From NCBI GenBank assembly GCA_021790795.1, contig JAJYFU010000015.1:1-40464 (forward strand): a stretch of 40,464 bases of DNA, written 5' to 3'. The position numbers and the translations under genes were made by a program. The DNA is from Pseudomonadota bacterium. GTDB lineage: Bacteria; Pseudomonadota; Gammaproteobacteria; Steroidobacterales; Steroidobacteraceae. Positions 7,951 through 19,158 of this stretch are shown piece by piece. Numbering within the stretch: the stretch's first letter is position 1; the number at the start of each line of letters is the position of its first letter. The notes under the pieces were generated by a model. It made no database searches. It saw nothing but the letters and a program-made list of their open reading frames with translations, and had not been told where the DNA came from.

Positions 7951-9099
7951 ATGCTCGCTCTGGGCCTACTCCTTGGCATTCTCGCGCTCGGCTACACGGT
8001 CACAGCCTATCTGGCCGTGCGGCGGGCACGCAACGGTGGCGCCCGACAGCCCCCGCCGCAGCACCCCGCGGTGACGGTTCTCAAGCCGCTCTGCGGGGCG
8101 GAGCCGGGGCTCGAGCAGGCCCTCGACAGCCTGTGCGGACAGTGCGACTCGACTGTGCAGATCATCTTTGGCGTGCAGGATCCGGCCGATCCGGCCCTCC
8201 CGATCGTGCGCGCGCTGTGCGCGCGCTATCCGGCGCTCGACACCGCCATCATCGTCGATCCGAGCCGCCATGGGCACAGCGCCAAGGTCAGCAATTTGAT
8301 CAATATGATGCGCGCGGCACGCCATGACTATCTCGTGCTCGCCGATAGCGACGTGCACGTGCCGCCCGGGTATCTGGCGGGCGTGTGCGCACCCCTCGCG
8401 GATCCTACCGTCGGTATCGTCACGTGCCCATACCGCGGCCGGCCGGGCCGCGCCGTGGGCACGGCGGCCCTGTGCTCCGAGCTCGGCGCGCTGTTCGTCA
8501 ACGACTGGTTCATGCCCTCGGTACGGGTAGCCTCCTGGTTCGGCTCCCGGGCATTCGCTTTCGGAGCCACCATCGCCTTGCGCCGCTCGGTGCTCGAGAG
8601 CATCGGTGGATTCGCCGCCATCGCCGATCAGCTCGCGGACGACTATCGCCTGGGCGAGCTCACCCGCCGCCGCGGTCTGCGCACGGTGCTCTCTCCTGTC
8701 GTGGTGGAGACGACGCTCGATGAGGCGGGATGGCGGGCGCTGGTGCAGCATGAGACCCGCTGGCTGCGCACGATCCGGGCGGTGCGGCCGGCCGGCTATG
8801 CCAGCCTGGGGATAACCTTCAGCTTGCCCGTGGCAGCACTGGGGTATGCGCTGGCGGGCGGCGGGCCGGCCGCTCTGGCCCTGCTGATCGCCACCGCGAC
8901 GGCCCGCGTGATGCTACATTTCGCAGCCGGCGCCCAGGGCCCCGGCCCGATCGGATCCTGGCGCCGCCTCTGGCTGCTGCCGGTGAGCGACGTTTTGGGC
9001 TTTACGCTGTGGTGCTGGGGCTTCGCGACGCGCGAAGTTCAATGGCGCCATGCGCGATACCGGGTGGCCCGTGATGGCTCCGCCCGCCCCGTTACTTGA
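7951..9099 (+). CDS. hpnI: HpnI, hopanoid glycosyltransferase (GT2, ceramide-glucosyltransferase-like)
   Basis: A 382-residue membrane GT2 enzyme. It has an N-terminal membrane helix (about residues 1-22), a catalytic domain with DSD at 132-134, the ADD pair near 229-231 and QHETRW at 266-271, then hydrophobic C-terminal segments. In Burkholderia, HpnI transfers N-acetylglucosamine to bacteriohopanetetrol, with HpnK and HpnJ acting next. No clear ribosome binding site precedes the ATG, and the next gene begins 12 bases after its stop. It opens the rightward arm of the cluster. Confidence 0.92.
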   Translation: MLALGLLLGILALGYTVTAYLAVRRARNGGARQPPPQHPAVTVLKPLCGAEPGLEQALDSLCGQCDSTVQIIFGVQDPADPALPIVRALCARYPALDTAIIVDPSRHGHSAKVSNLINMMRAARHDYLVLADSDVHVPPGYLAGVCAPLADPTVGIVTCPYRGRPGRAVGTAALCSELGALFVNDWFMPSVRVASWFGSRAFAFGATIALRRSVLESIGGFAAIADQLADDYRLGELTRRRGLRTVLSPVVVETTLDEAGWRALVQHETRWLRTIRAVRPAGYASLGITFSLPVAALGYALAGGGPAALALLIATATARVMLHFAAGAQGPGPIGSWRRLWLLPVSDVLGFTLWCWGFATREVQWRHARYRVARDGSARPVT

Positions 9100-9111
9100 G
9101 GACGAGAAGTC

Positions 9112-10536
9112 ATGATGAGAACCCTCTTTCTGCATCCCCCTTCCTTCGACGGCTTCGATGGCGGGGCGGGCTCGCGTTATCAGGCCAAGCGGGAGATTCG
9201 CTCGTTCTGGTACCCCACTTGGCTCGCGCAGCCGGCCGCGCTGGTGCCGGACAGCCGCCTGCTCGATGCGCCCGCCGACGGGCTGTTGATGGCGGACGTG
9301 CTGCCCCTGGCGCGCCAATACGATCTGGTGATCATGCACACCAGCTCGCCGTCATTTCCGACCGATGCGAAAGTGGCGGAGCTGCTGAAAGAGGAGAACC
9401 CCCGCCTGCTCATCGGCATGGTCGGCGCCAAGGTGGCGGTAGATCCGGACGGCTCGCTCAGCGCCTCGAACGCCATCGACTTCGTCGCCCGCGAGGAATT
9501 CGACTACACCTGCAAAGAGGTGGCCGAAGGCCGCCCGTTCAAGGACATCACCGGTCTGTCCTTCCGCCGGCCTGACGGCACGATCGAGCACAACACGCCG
9601 CGGGCGATGATCGAGAACATGGACGATCTGCCGTGGGTGACCCCGGTCTACAAGCGCGATCTGACCATCGAGAACTACTTCATCGGCTATCTGCAGCACC
9701 CTTACGTCTCGTTCTATACGGGGCGCGGCTGCCGCTCCAAGTGCACGTTCTGCCTCTGGCCGCAGACCGTCGGCGGCCACCGCTACCGCGTGCGCAGCGC
9801 CGCCAGCGTCATCGACGAGGTGCGCTGGATCAAAGAGAACATGCCGCAGGTGAAGGAGATCTTCTTCGACGACGACACCTTCACCGACTTCCGCCCGCGC
9901 GTCGAGGAGATCGCCCGCGGCCTCGGCAAGCTCGGGGTCACCTGGTCGTGCAATGCCAAGGCGAACGTCCCGTACGAGACGCTCAAGATCATGAAGGACA
10001 ACGGCCTGCGGCTGCTGCTGGTCGGTTACGAGTCCGGCAACGATCAGATCCTGCACAACATCAGGAAGGGCCTGCGGACCGACATCGCGCGCCGCTTCAC
10101 CAGCGACTGCCGCAAGCTCGGCGTGATCATCCACGGCACCTTCATCCTGGGGCTGCCCGGGGAGACGGCCGACACGATCCGCGAAACCATCAAGTTCGCC
10201 GTCGACATCAATCCGCACACCATCCAGGTGTCGCTCGCCGCCCCCTATCCGGGCACGCAGCTGTACCAGGAGGCGGTCGAGAACGGCTGGCTCGCCGCGT
10301 ACGAGAATCTCAACCTGGTCAACGACCGCGGCATTCAGCTCTCACCGATCAGCTACCCGCACCTGCCGGCCAAGGAGATCTATCACGCAGTGGAGACCTT
10401 CTACAAGCAGTTCTATTTCCGCCCGCGCAAGATCGCCGAGCTGACCGGCGAGATGCTGCGCAGCTGGGAAATGACCAAGCGGCGGCTGCGCGAGGGTGTC
10501 GAGTTCTTCCGCTTCCTCAACGCGCACGAGGCATGA
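9112..10536 (+). CDS. hpnJ: HpnJ, B12-binding-domain radical SAM protein for hopanoid cyclitol ether
   Basis: A 474-residue protein with an N-terminal cobalamin-binding-like domain (about residues 1-150) and a radical-SAM core. The cluster cysteines are C207, C211 and C214 in GRGCRSKCTFCLW, followed by the FFDDDTFT and GYESGND segments typical of this subgroup. HpnJ is needed in Burkholderia to turn the glucosaminyl group of bacteriohopanetetrol into the cyclitol ether. The ATG has a GAGGACGAGAAG purine run before it. The gene sits 12 bases after hpnI and ahead of hpnK, the usual order. Confidence 0.94.
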   Translation: MMRTLFLHPPSFDGFDGGAGSRYQAKREIRSFWYPTWLAQPAALVPDSRLLDAPADGLLMADVLPLARQYDLVIMHTSSPSFPTDAKVAELLKEENPRLLIGMVGAKVAVDPDGSLSASNAIDFVAREEFDYTCKEVAEGRPFKDITGLSFRRPDGTIEHNTPRAMIENMDDLPWVTPVYKRDLTIENYFIGYLQHPYVSFYTGRGCRSKCTFCLWPQTVGGHRYRVRSAASVIDEVRWIKENMPQVKEIFFDDDTFTDFRPRVEEIARGLGKLGVTWSCNAKANVPYETLKIMKDNGLRLLLVGYESGNDQILHNIRKGLRTDIARRFTSDCRKLGVIIHGTFILGLPGETADTIRETIKFAVDINPHTIQVSLAAPYPGTQLYQEAVENGWLAAYENLNLVNDRGIQLSPISYPHLPAKEIYHAVETFYKQFYFRPRKIAELTGEMLRSWEMTKRRLREGVEFFRFLNAHEA

Positions 10537-10546
10537 GCCCACCCAG

Positions 10547-11416
10547 TTGAAGGCCCTGGTCGTCACCGCGGACGATTTCGGTCTGCACGAGGCGGTCAAC
10601 GAAGCCATCGAGCAGTCCTTCCTCCAGGGCGTACTTTCCGCGGCGAGCCTGATGGTGGCAGAGGCTGCCGCCGATGACGCGGTGCGGCGCGCGCATGCGC
10701 TGCCGCAGCTGGCGGTGGGGCTGCATGTCGTTCTCGCCGACGGCCAAGCGGTGCTGCCCCCGCGGCGCATTCCGGCGCTGGTCGACGGCGCGGGCCGCTT
10801 TCCCGACCGGATGGCACGCGAGGGCGCACGCTTCTTCGCGCTGCCGCGCGTCAGGCGGCAGCTCGAAGCGGAAATCCGCGCGCAGTTCGCGGCCTTCGCC
10901 GCCACCGGGCTGACGTTCGATCACGTGAACGCTCACAAGCACTTTCACCTGCATCCGACGGTGCTCGGCATGCTGCTCGCGATCGGCGCCGAATACGGCT
11001 CGCCGCCGATGCGCTGGCCGCGCGAGCCGCTCTGGGTTGCGCGCCGCGCCGGCGGCGGGCTCGCCGGCGCGCTGCTCACGCCGTGGCTCGCGCTGATGCG
11101 CCGGCGGCTCAGAGCTGCCGGCGTCGAGTGCAACGAGACGGTCTTCGGGATCTGCACCACCGGCGCAATGGACGAGGCGCAGCTGCTCGACATCCTCGCG
11201 CATCTGCCCGAAGGCCTCAGCGAAATCTATCTGCACCCCGCGACGCGCAACGGGCTGACGCCCGGCATGGGCGCCTACCGCCATCGCGACGAGCTGCAAG
11301 CCCTGCTCAGCGCGCGCGTGCGCGCCGCCGTGCGCGCCTCGGGCGCGCGCACCGGCGGCTTCCGGGCCCTGACCGACTCTCCGCGCCCGAGCGGCGAGTC
11401 GCGCCGCGTCGCATGA
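10547..11416 (+). CDS. hpnK: HpnK, hopanoid deacetylase (YdjC/ChbG-like)
   Basis: A carbohydrate deacetylase of the YdjC fold that removes the N-acetyl group from GlcNAc-bacteriohopanetetrol. The metal-binding TADDFG (residues 7-12) sits at the N-terminus, HVNAHKHFHLHP in the middle and EIYLHPA near the end, all expected for the family. I place the start at a TTG at 10547, eleven bases after the hpnJ stop, because KALVVTADDFG is the normal N-terminus; the only ribosome binding site is a GAGG about 15 bases upstream. A longer alternative begins inside hpnJ at 10496. The stop overlaps the hpnL start (ATGA). Confidence 0.9.
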   Translation: MKALVVTADDFGLHEAVNEAIEQSFLQGVLSAASLMVAEAAADDAVRRAHALPQLAVGLHVVLADGQAVLPPRRIPALVDGAGRFPDRMAREGARFFALPRVRRQLEAEIRAQFAAFAATGLTFDHVNAHKHFHLHPTVLGMLLAIGAEYGSPPMRWPREPLWVARRAGGGLAGALLTPWLALMRRRLRAAGVECNETVFGICTTGAMDEAQLLDILAHLPEGLSEIYLHPATRNGLTPGMGAYRHRDELQALLSARVRAAVRASGARTGGFRALTDSPRPSGESRRVA

Positions 11417-12396
11417 GAATCACGTTCCGGATCGCGCTGTTGGCGGGTCTGGTCGTGCTGATCGGGCTGATCGCGCACGAAGGCACCGCCATCCTCACGC
11501 CCATCGAGCGCGCCGGCTGGGTGCTGTTGTGGCTGGCGCCGCTGCGTGCCGTGCCGATCCTGCTCGACTCGCGCGGATGGCGGGCGCTGATTCCGGAGCC
11601 GGTCAAGGCGGGACGACTGTTCTGGATCGCCTCGGTGCGCGAGGCGGTCAATCGCCTCCTGCCGGTGGCCAACATCGGCGGCGAGCTCGTGGGCATCCGG
11701 CTGCTCGCCGCGAGCGGCGTAGACGGCGTGACCGCCGCCGCCAGTGTCACCACCGAGATTCTGTTGACGCTCTTCAGCCAGTACCTGTTCGTGCTGGTCG
11801 GCGTCACCAGTCTGCTGAGCCTCTCGGGCGCGGTGCACTCCGAGAGCGCCGTGCTGATCGGTCTGGCCGCGTTTCTGCCGGTGATCGTGACGCTGGCCGT
11901 GCTGCTGCACTACGGCTCGCTGTTCGAGCGTCTGGAGCACGTCGCGGTGCGCATGCTCGGCGAGGAGATGCTGCGGTTCCTCAACGGCAAGTGGGCCGCG
12001 CTCGATGCGGCGATCCGCGCGCTGATCAGCGATTGGACGCGTTGGGCGCTCACGCTGCAGTGGCAGATCGCCGGGCTCGGAGCGGGCGCCGTCGAGACTT
12101 GGCTGGCTCTGCGCTGGCTCGGGCATCCGGTGGGCTTCGAGACGGCTATCGTGTTGGAAAGCCTCACCCAGGCGGCGCGCACTTTCATCTTCGTGGTACC
12201 CGCCGGCATCGGAGTGCAGGAGATCACGCTGGTCGGGATCGGGAGCCTCCTCGGGATCGATCCCCAGATGGCCCTCGCCCTCTCGCTGACCAAGCGCATG
12301 CGGGAGATACTCTTTGGCGTACCGGCGCTGCTATCCTGGTACTGGAGTGAGGGAAGAAGGGAGTTACAGCATGTCCGTGGTTCCAGCCGACTTTGA
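11413..12396 (+). CDS. hpnL: HpnL, hopanoid-associated multi-spanning membrane protein
   Basis: A 327-residue integral membrane protein with an N-terminal helix (residues 5-22) and several further hydrophobic segments, related to the lysylphosphatidylglycerol synthase membrane-domain/flippase-like family. Conserved-looking polar stretches within the membrane region are VREAVNRLLPVANIGGELVG and VPAGIGVQEITLVGIG, the second being a hallmark of this superfamily. HpnL is linked to hopanoid clusters and is often proposed to move or position hopanoids; that role is not proven. The ATG at 11413 overlaps the hpnK stop by four bases. The last 26 bases overlap the ferritin-like gene. Confidence 0.9.
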   Translation: MRITFRIALLAGLVVLIGLIAHEGTAILTPIERAGWVLLWLAPLRAVPILLDSRGWRALIPEPVKAGRLFWIASVREAVNRLLPVANIGGELVGIRLLAASGVDGVTAAASVTTEILLTLFSQYLFVLVGVTSLLSLSGAVHSESAVLIGLAAFLPVIVTLAVLLHYGSLFERLEHVAVRMLGEEMLRFLNGKWAALDAAIRALISDWTRWALTLQWQIAGLGAGAVETWLALRWLGHPVGFETAIVLESLTQAARTFIFVVPAGIGVQEITLVGIGSLLGIDPQMALALSLTKRMREILFGVPALLSWYWSEGRRELQHVRGSSRL

Positions 12397-13234
12397 GACC
12401 ACCGCCATCCGCCTGGGATCGCCGCAGCACAAACGGTTGCTCGCTCAGTTCTTCATCGAGACCCATCGCGAATACGACCCGGAAAAGATCGACTGGCCGC
12501 CGCTCTCGGGCGAGGAGCTGCGGCGCCTGAGGGGTCTGCCGTTCTGGCAGGAGGCGGTCGCAACCGAGAACGTGACCTCCAGCACCGTCACGGCCGCCGC
12601 GGCCCTGGAGAGCGACCCGCAGCTGAAGCGCGCCATCGCGATGCAGGGCTTCGAGGAGCAGCGCCATGCGCGCCTGCTCGCGGCGCTGACCGCGCATTAC
12701 CGGATTCCGATCGAGTTTCCCGCGCCCTATGCGCCGCGCGACCTGGAGGATGATTTTCTCTTCGCCGGCTTCGGCGAGTGCTTCGATTCGTTCTTCGCCT
12801 TCGGATTGTTCGCGCTGGCGCGCGACTCGGGCCTCTTTCCCGCCGCGCTGGTCGAGGTGTTCGAGCCGGTGATGGAGGAAGAGGTGCGCCACATCCTGTT
12901 CTTCGTCAACTGGGTCAAGGCGCGCCGCGCCGATCTGCCCTGGTGGCGGCGCGCGGCGTTCCGCCTGCGTTGCGGCTCGATCATTCTCAAGCAGGTCGCC
13001 TCGCGCGTGAAGACGGCGCGCAGCCTCGGCGGCGGCGCGCGGGAGTCCAGCGAGAACTTCACGCTCACGGCCCACCGGGACATCGGCCCGCCGGTGAGGC
13101 TGCGCGGACTGCTCGGGACCTGTCTGCGGGAGAACGACCGGCGCATGGGGCATTACGATGCCCGGTTGGCGCGGCCGCGGCTCGTGCCGTCCATCGCGCG
13201 CGTGCTGTACCGGCTGGTGCCGGCGAGCCTCTGA
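12371..13234 (+). CDS. Ferritin-like diiron protein in the hopanoid operon, function unknown
   Basis: A 287-residue helical protein with a complete diiron ligand set in ferritin-like spacing: E66, then E96-x-x-H99 (FEEQRHA), E136 (FGECFDS) and E171-x-x-H174 (EEEVRHI). It should therefore bind two irons in a four-helix bundle and could be an oxygenase, desaturase, oxidase or aldehyde-processing enzyme. No signal peptide or membrane helix is evident. GGGAG lies seven bases before the ATG, and the gene overlaps the hpnL end by 26 bases, so it is translated as part of the hopanoid operon. The ligand pattern and linkage are seen directly; involvement in hopanoid modification is inference. Storage ferritin is unlikely because the C-terminal 110 residues extend beyond the bundle. 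Confidence 0.8.
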   Translation: MSVVPADFETTAIRLGSPQHKRLLAQFFIETHREYDPEKIDWPPLSGEELRRLRGLPFWQEAVATENVTSSTVTAAAALESDPQLKRAIAMQGFEEQRHARLLAALTAHYRIPIEFPAPYAPRDLEDDFLFAGFGECFDSFFAFGLFALARDSGLFPAALVEVFEPVMEEEVRHILFFVNWVKARRADLPWWRRAAFRLRCGSIILKQVASRVKTARSLGGGARESSENFTLTAHRDIGPPVRLRGLLGTCLRENDRRMGHYDARLARPRLVPSIARVLYRLVPASL

Positions 13235-13246
13235 GCGCGGCCGGCG

Positions 13247-14479
13247 ATGAACGCGTTCACGGCTCTGTTCACCGCGCTGGTGGCCACGGGCGCGACCCTC
13301 GAGTTGTGGCTCGCCGGCCGACAGATCAATGCCGTGCGCGCGCACCGTGAGCGCGTGCCCGAGCCCTTCGCCGGCGAGGTCACTCCCGATGCGCATCGCA
13401 AGGCGGCCGATTACACCGTGGCCAAGGCGCGCCTCGGGCGTATCGCCACGCTGATCGATGCGTTGATCACGCTCGGCCTGACCGTCGGCGGCGGCATCGC
13501 CGCGCTGGACGCGCTGTGGCGGCGCACCGGCTGGGCCGAGCCGTGGCTCGGGCTGGCGGTGATTGCCTCCGTGGCCGCGGGGGTCCTGCTGGTCAACCTG
13601 CCGCTGTCGCTCTGGCGGACGTTCCGGCTCGAGGCGCGCTTCGGGTTCAACCGCACGACCGTGCCCGTGTTCCTGACCGACCTGCTCAAGCAGATCACGT
13701 TGGCCGGAGTGCTCGGGGGACCGCTGGTGCTCGCCGCGCTGTGGCTGATGATGCGCGCCGGACCGGTATGGTGGCTGTGGGCTTTCGGCGGCTGCGTGGC
13801 GCTGATGCTCGCGCTCAGCTGGGCCTGGCCGGTGCTGATCGCGCCGCTGTTCAACCGTTTCTCGCCGCTTGCCGACCCGGCGCTGCGCGCACGCATCGAT
13901 GCGCTGCTCGCGCGCTGCGGCTTCCACTCGAGCGGCGTGTTCGTGATCGACGGCTCGCGCCGATCCGCCCACGGCAACGCCTATTTCACCGGATTCGGGC
14001 GGCACAAGCGCATCGTGTTCTTCGACACTCTGCTCCAGGACCTCGAGCCGCCGGAGATCGAAGCCGTCCTGGCGCACGAGCTCGGGCATTTCCGCCTGCA
14101 TCATGTGCGCTCGATGATGGCGGTGTCGATTGCGACGCTGTTCGCGGGCTTCGCGCTGCTCGGGTGGCTCGCGCGCCAAAGCGTCTTCTACGCCGCCCTC
14201 GGGGTCCCGCATCCCTCGCCGCACGCGGCGTTGCTGTTGTTCGCCCTCGCCGCGCCCGTGGTGTTGGAGTTCGCCACGCCGCTCGGCGCGATGTGGTCAC
14301 GCCGGCACGAGTTCCAGGCCGACCGCTTCGCCGCCTGCCACGCCGACGCGCGCCAGCTGGTGTCGGCGCTGGTGAAGCTCTACCGCAGCAATGCCAGCAC
14401 GCTCACACCGGACCGGCTGTATGCGGCGGTGCATTATTCGCACCCGCCCGCCACCGAGCGGATCGCCCGGTTGCGTTGA
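13247..14479 (+). CDS. M48-family membrane zinc metalloprotease (Ste24/CAAX-protease-like)
   Basis: A 410-residue membrane protease. The zinc-binding HELGH is at residues 277-281, and the third ligand is the Glu in RRHEFQAD further on, the usual arrangement of Ste24-type M48 enzymes. Hydrophobic segments lie near residues 5-22, 66-85, 100-120, 150-170, 175-200, 290-305 and 320-345, so the active site is formed at the membrane. Bacterial members are thought to act in membrane-protein quality control; CAAX substrates are not expected. It starts 12 bases after the diiron protein gene and probably shares its transcript. A direct hopanoid role is not supported by the sequence. Confidence 0.9.
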   Translation: MNAFTALFTALVATGATLELWLAGRQINAVRAHRERVPEPFAGEVTPDAHRKAADYTVAKARLGRIATLIDALITLGLTVGGGIAALDALWRRTGWAEPWLGLAVIASVAAGVLLVNLPLSLWRTFRLEARFGFNRTTVPVFLTDLLKQITLAGVLGGPLVLAALWLMMRAGPVWWLWAFGGCVALMLALSWAWPVLIAPLFNRFSPLADPALRARIDALLARCGFHSSGVFVIDGSRRSAHGNAYFTGFGRHKRIVFFDTLLQDLEPPEIEAVLAHELGHFRLHHVRSMMAVSIATLFAGFALLGWLARQSVFYAALGVPHPSPHAALLLFALAAPVVLEFATPLGAMWSRRHEFQADRFAACHADARQLVSALVKLYRSNASTLTPDRLYAAVHYSHPPATERIARLR

Positions 14480-14488
14480 TCGGCAGGG

Positions 14489-15028
14489 TCATCTGACTGC
14501 CGCCCCCGGCTGACTCGGCATCAGCACGTCGGCATACAGCTTGTTCCCGACGATGCGCTGATTCGGTACGCAGGTGACGTCCATCTGGATGTTGCGCGCC
14601 GCGAACAACGGCAGAAACGTGTGGCGAAACTCCGTCATGAGATCGCAGTTGCCGCTCAGATACGTGCTGGGGTAGAGCCGCACCCTGCGCCAGTGCGCGG
14701 CCACGAACGGCCCGCCTTTGCCGTGAGCGGCCGGCACCAGAACCCGCATGGTCACCCGCACCGCCGGAAACGGAACGATCTGGTTTCTGACCGGACAGTC
14801 TCGCACCCGCAGATCGCGCGCGCCGAGCCGGCTGAGCAGATGGACGATCGAGTCCTTCAATCCGCGGCAGGTATAGTGAGTGGTGAAGCCCTGATAGGTG
14901 AAATGCACCTCTCGCGACACCCAGACCGCATGAACAGCCTGCGGGGGCTGGGCCGCCCACGCGGGCGCATACCAGAGAACGGCGGCCAGGACCGCCGCAA
15001 CGAATCGAGACGAGATGGAAGACCGCAT
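14489..15028 (-). CDS. Secreted four-cysteine protein of unknown function
   Basis: I do not recognise the family. The 179-residue product starts with a signal peptide (RSSISSRF, a hydrophobic run, then APAWA before AQ) and carries four cysteines, at about residues 54, 78, 128 and 153, which suggests two disulfides in the periplasm. The most distinctive stretch is RLYPSTYLSGNCDLMTEFRH. The ATG at 15028 is chosen over a GTG nine bases upstream because GAGG stands eight bases before it. It is convergent with the M48 gene (9 bases between stops) and lies 144 bases after purA on the same strand, so it may be an operon tail or have its own promoter. Confidence 0.7.
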   Translation of the reverse strand: MRSSISSRFVAAVLAAVLWYAPAWAAQPPQAVHAVWVSREVHFTYQGFTTHYTCRGLKDSIVHLLSRLGARDLRVRDCPVRNQIVPFPAVRVTMRVLVPAAHGKGGPFVAAHWRRVRLYPSTYLSGNCDLMTEFRHTFLPLFAARNIQMDVTCVPNQRIVGNKLYADVLMPSQPGAAVR

Positions 15029-15172
15029 GGCGATCACCTCGAAATTGCCCTATGCCTTGCGCTCTTATTAGACTGCGGAATCCGCCGAGAGATCCAGCTT
15101 CGCAGCGCACGTCGGGCTGCCGTGGCGGCACCGTGAGCTTGGCGCGCCGCGATCCGCCCGCTCCAACGGCAT

Positions 15173-17775
<2,603 letters not shown>

Positions 17776-17811
17776 GAAGCGATTCTCTGCGGGGGCGCGG
17801 GGCTGCGCGGC

Positions 17812-18126
<315 letters not shown>

Positions 18127-18207
18127 CTACGGGGGTGATACAAGCAAACCACCTTGGGGCGCGGACTCAGCGCTACCGGGCAGTCAGTGTAACACAGACA
18201 ATCCGAT

Positions 18208-19158
18208 TCAGAGCTGGAGCTCGGCGAGACGGCGCTGAACGTCGCGGTTCCACGACAGCACCTGACGGGCCGGATCGACCCGCTCGGCCCAACCCTCGGC
18301 GCGCATCCACGTCAGCTGGCGCTTGGCCAGTTGCCGGGTGGCCGCAATACCCTGCTCGACCGCTTCGGCAAGGGTGCACTCGCCCGCGAGGTGTGCCCAG
18401 AGCTGGCGGTAACCGACCGTACGCATCGAGGCGTGACCGGCTGACAGATCACCGCGGGCATACAGCCCCCTCACCTCCTCGAGCCACCCCGTCGCCATCA
18501 TGGCGTGGAAGCGCTCGGCGATGCGCCGGTGCAGCTCGGCGCGCTCGCGCGGGACGAGCGCCCAGGCCCACAGCGGTACCCCCGCGAGCGGGCTCGAGCC
18601 CCGACGCTGCAGGTCGGAGAGGCGCTCACCGGTGAGCCGGCACACCTCGAGGGCCCGCTGGATGCGCTGTGCATCGTTGGGTGCGATACGGGCGGCCGCT
18701 TGTGGATCCAGGCGTTGCAACTCGGCGTGCAACGCCGGCCAACCCTCCCGGGCGGCCTGAGCATCGAGGCTGCGGCGCAGCGGCTCGGACGCTTGAGGGA
18801 GCGGTGCCAGCCCGCGGACGAGGGCGCGCAGATACAGCATGGTGCCCCCGACCAGCAGCGGCACCCGGCCGCGCCCCTGGATCGCACGGATGCACTCGAG
18901 CGCCTCGGACACGAATCGCCCGGCCGAGTACCCCTCGGCCGGATCGCACACGTCGATCAAGTGGTGCGGGATCCGGGCGCGCACGGCGCTCGAGGGCTTG
19001 GCGGTGCCGATATCCAGGCCGCGATAAACTTGAGCCGAATCGACACTCACGATCTCGATCGGCGCCTCCTCGGCCAGGCCCTCGGCCCATGCACTCTTGC
19101 CACTGCCGGTCGGCCCGGTGAGCACCAGCACCGGGAGCGCTCTGCGCTCGGCGCTCAT
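18208..19158 (-). CDS. miaA: tRNA dimethylallyltransferase MiaA
   Basis: MiaA transfers the dimethylallyl group to A37 of tRNAs that read UNN codons. The P-loop GPTGSGKS (residues 15-22), the [18 protein letters not shown] substrate-binding stretch and [10 protein letters not shown] are family signatures, and the C-terminal half has the tRNA-contacting region with KRQLTWMR. The length of 316 residues is normal. It begins immediately after the mutL stop, with no gap, so the two are probably co-translated. Its prenyl substrate ties it to the same dimethylallyl diphosphate pool made by Idi at 7.5 kb. Confidence 0.96.
   Translation of the reverse strand: MSAERRALPVLVLTGPTGSGKSAWAEGLAEEAPIEIVSVDSAQVYRGLDIGTAKPSSAVRARIPHHLIDVCDPAEGYSAGRFVSEALECIRAIQGRGRVPLLVGGTMLYLRALVRGLAPLPQASEPLRRSLDAQAAREGWPALHAELQRLDPQAAARIAPNDAQRIQRALEVCRLTGERLSDLQRRGSSPLAGVPLWAWALVPRERAELHRRIAERFHAMMATGWLEEVRGLYARGDLSAGHASMRTVGYRQLWAHLAGECTLAEAVEQGIAATRQLAKRQLTWMRAEGWAERVDPARQVLSWNRDVQRRLAELQL

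Noticed and set aside
12224-14224. 666-codon open frame on the minus strand
   Set aside because: It is antisense to the diiron protein and M48 protease and is low-complexity (Arg/Gln/Glu/His-rich).
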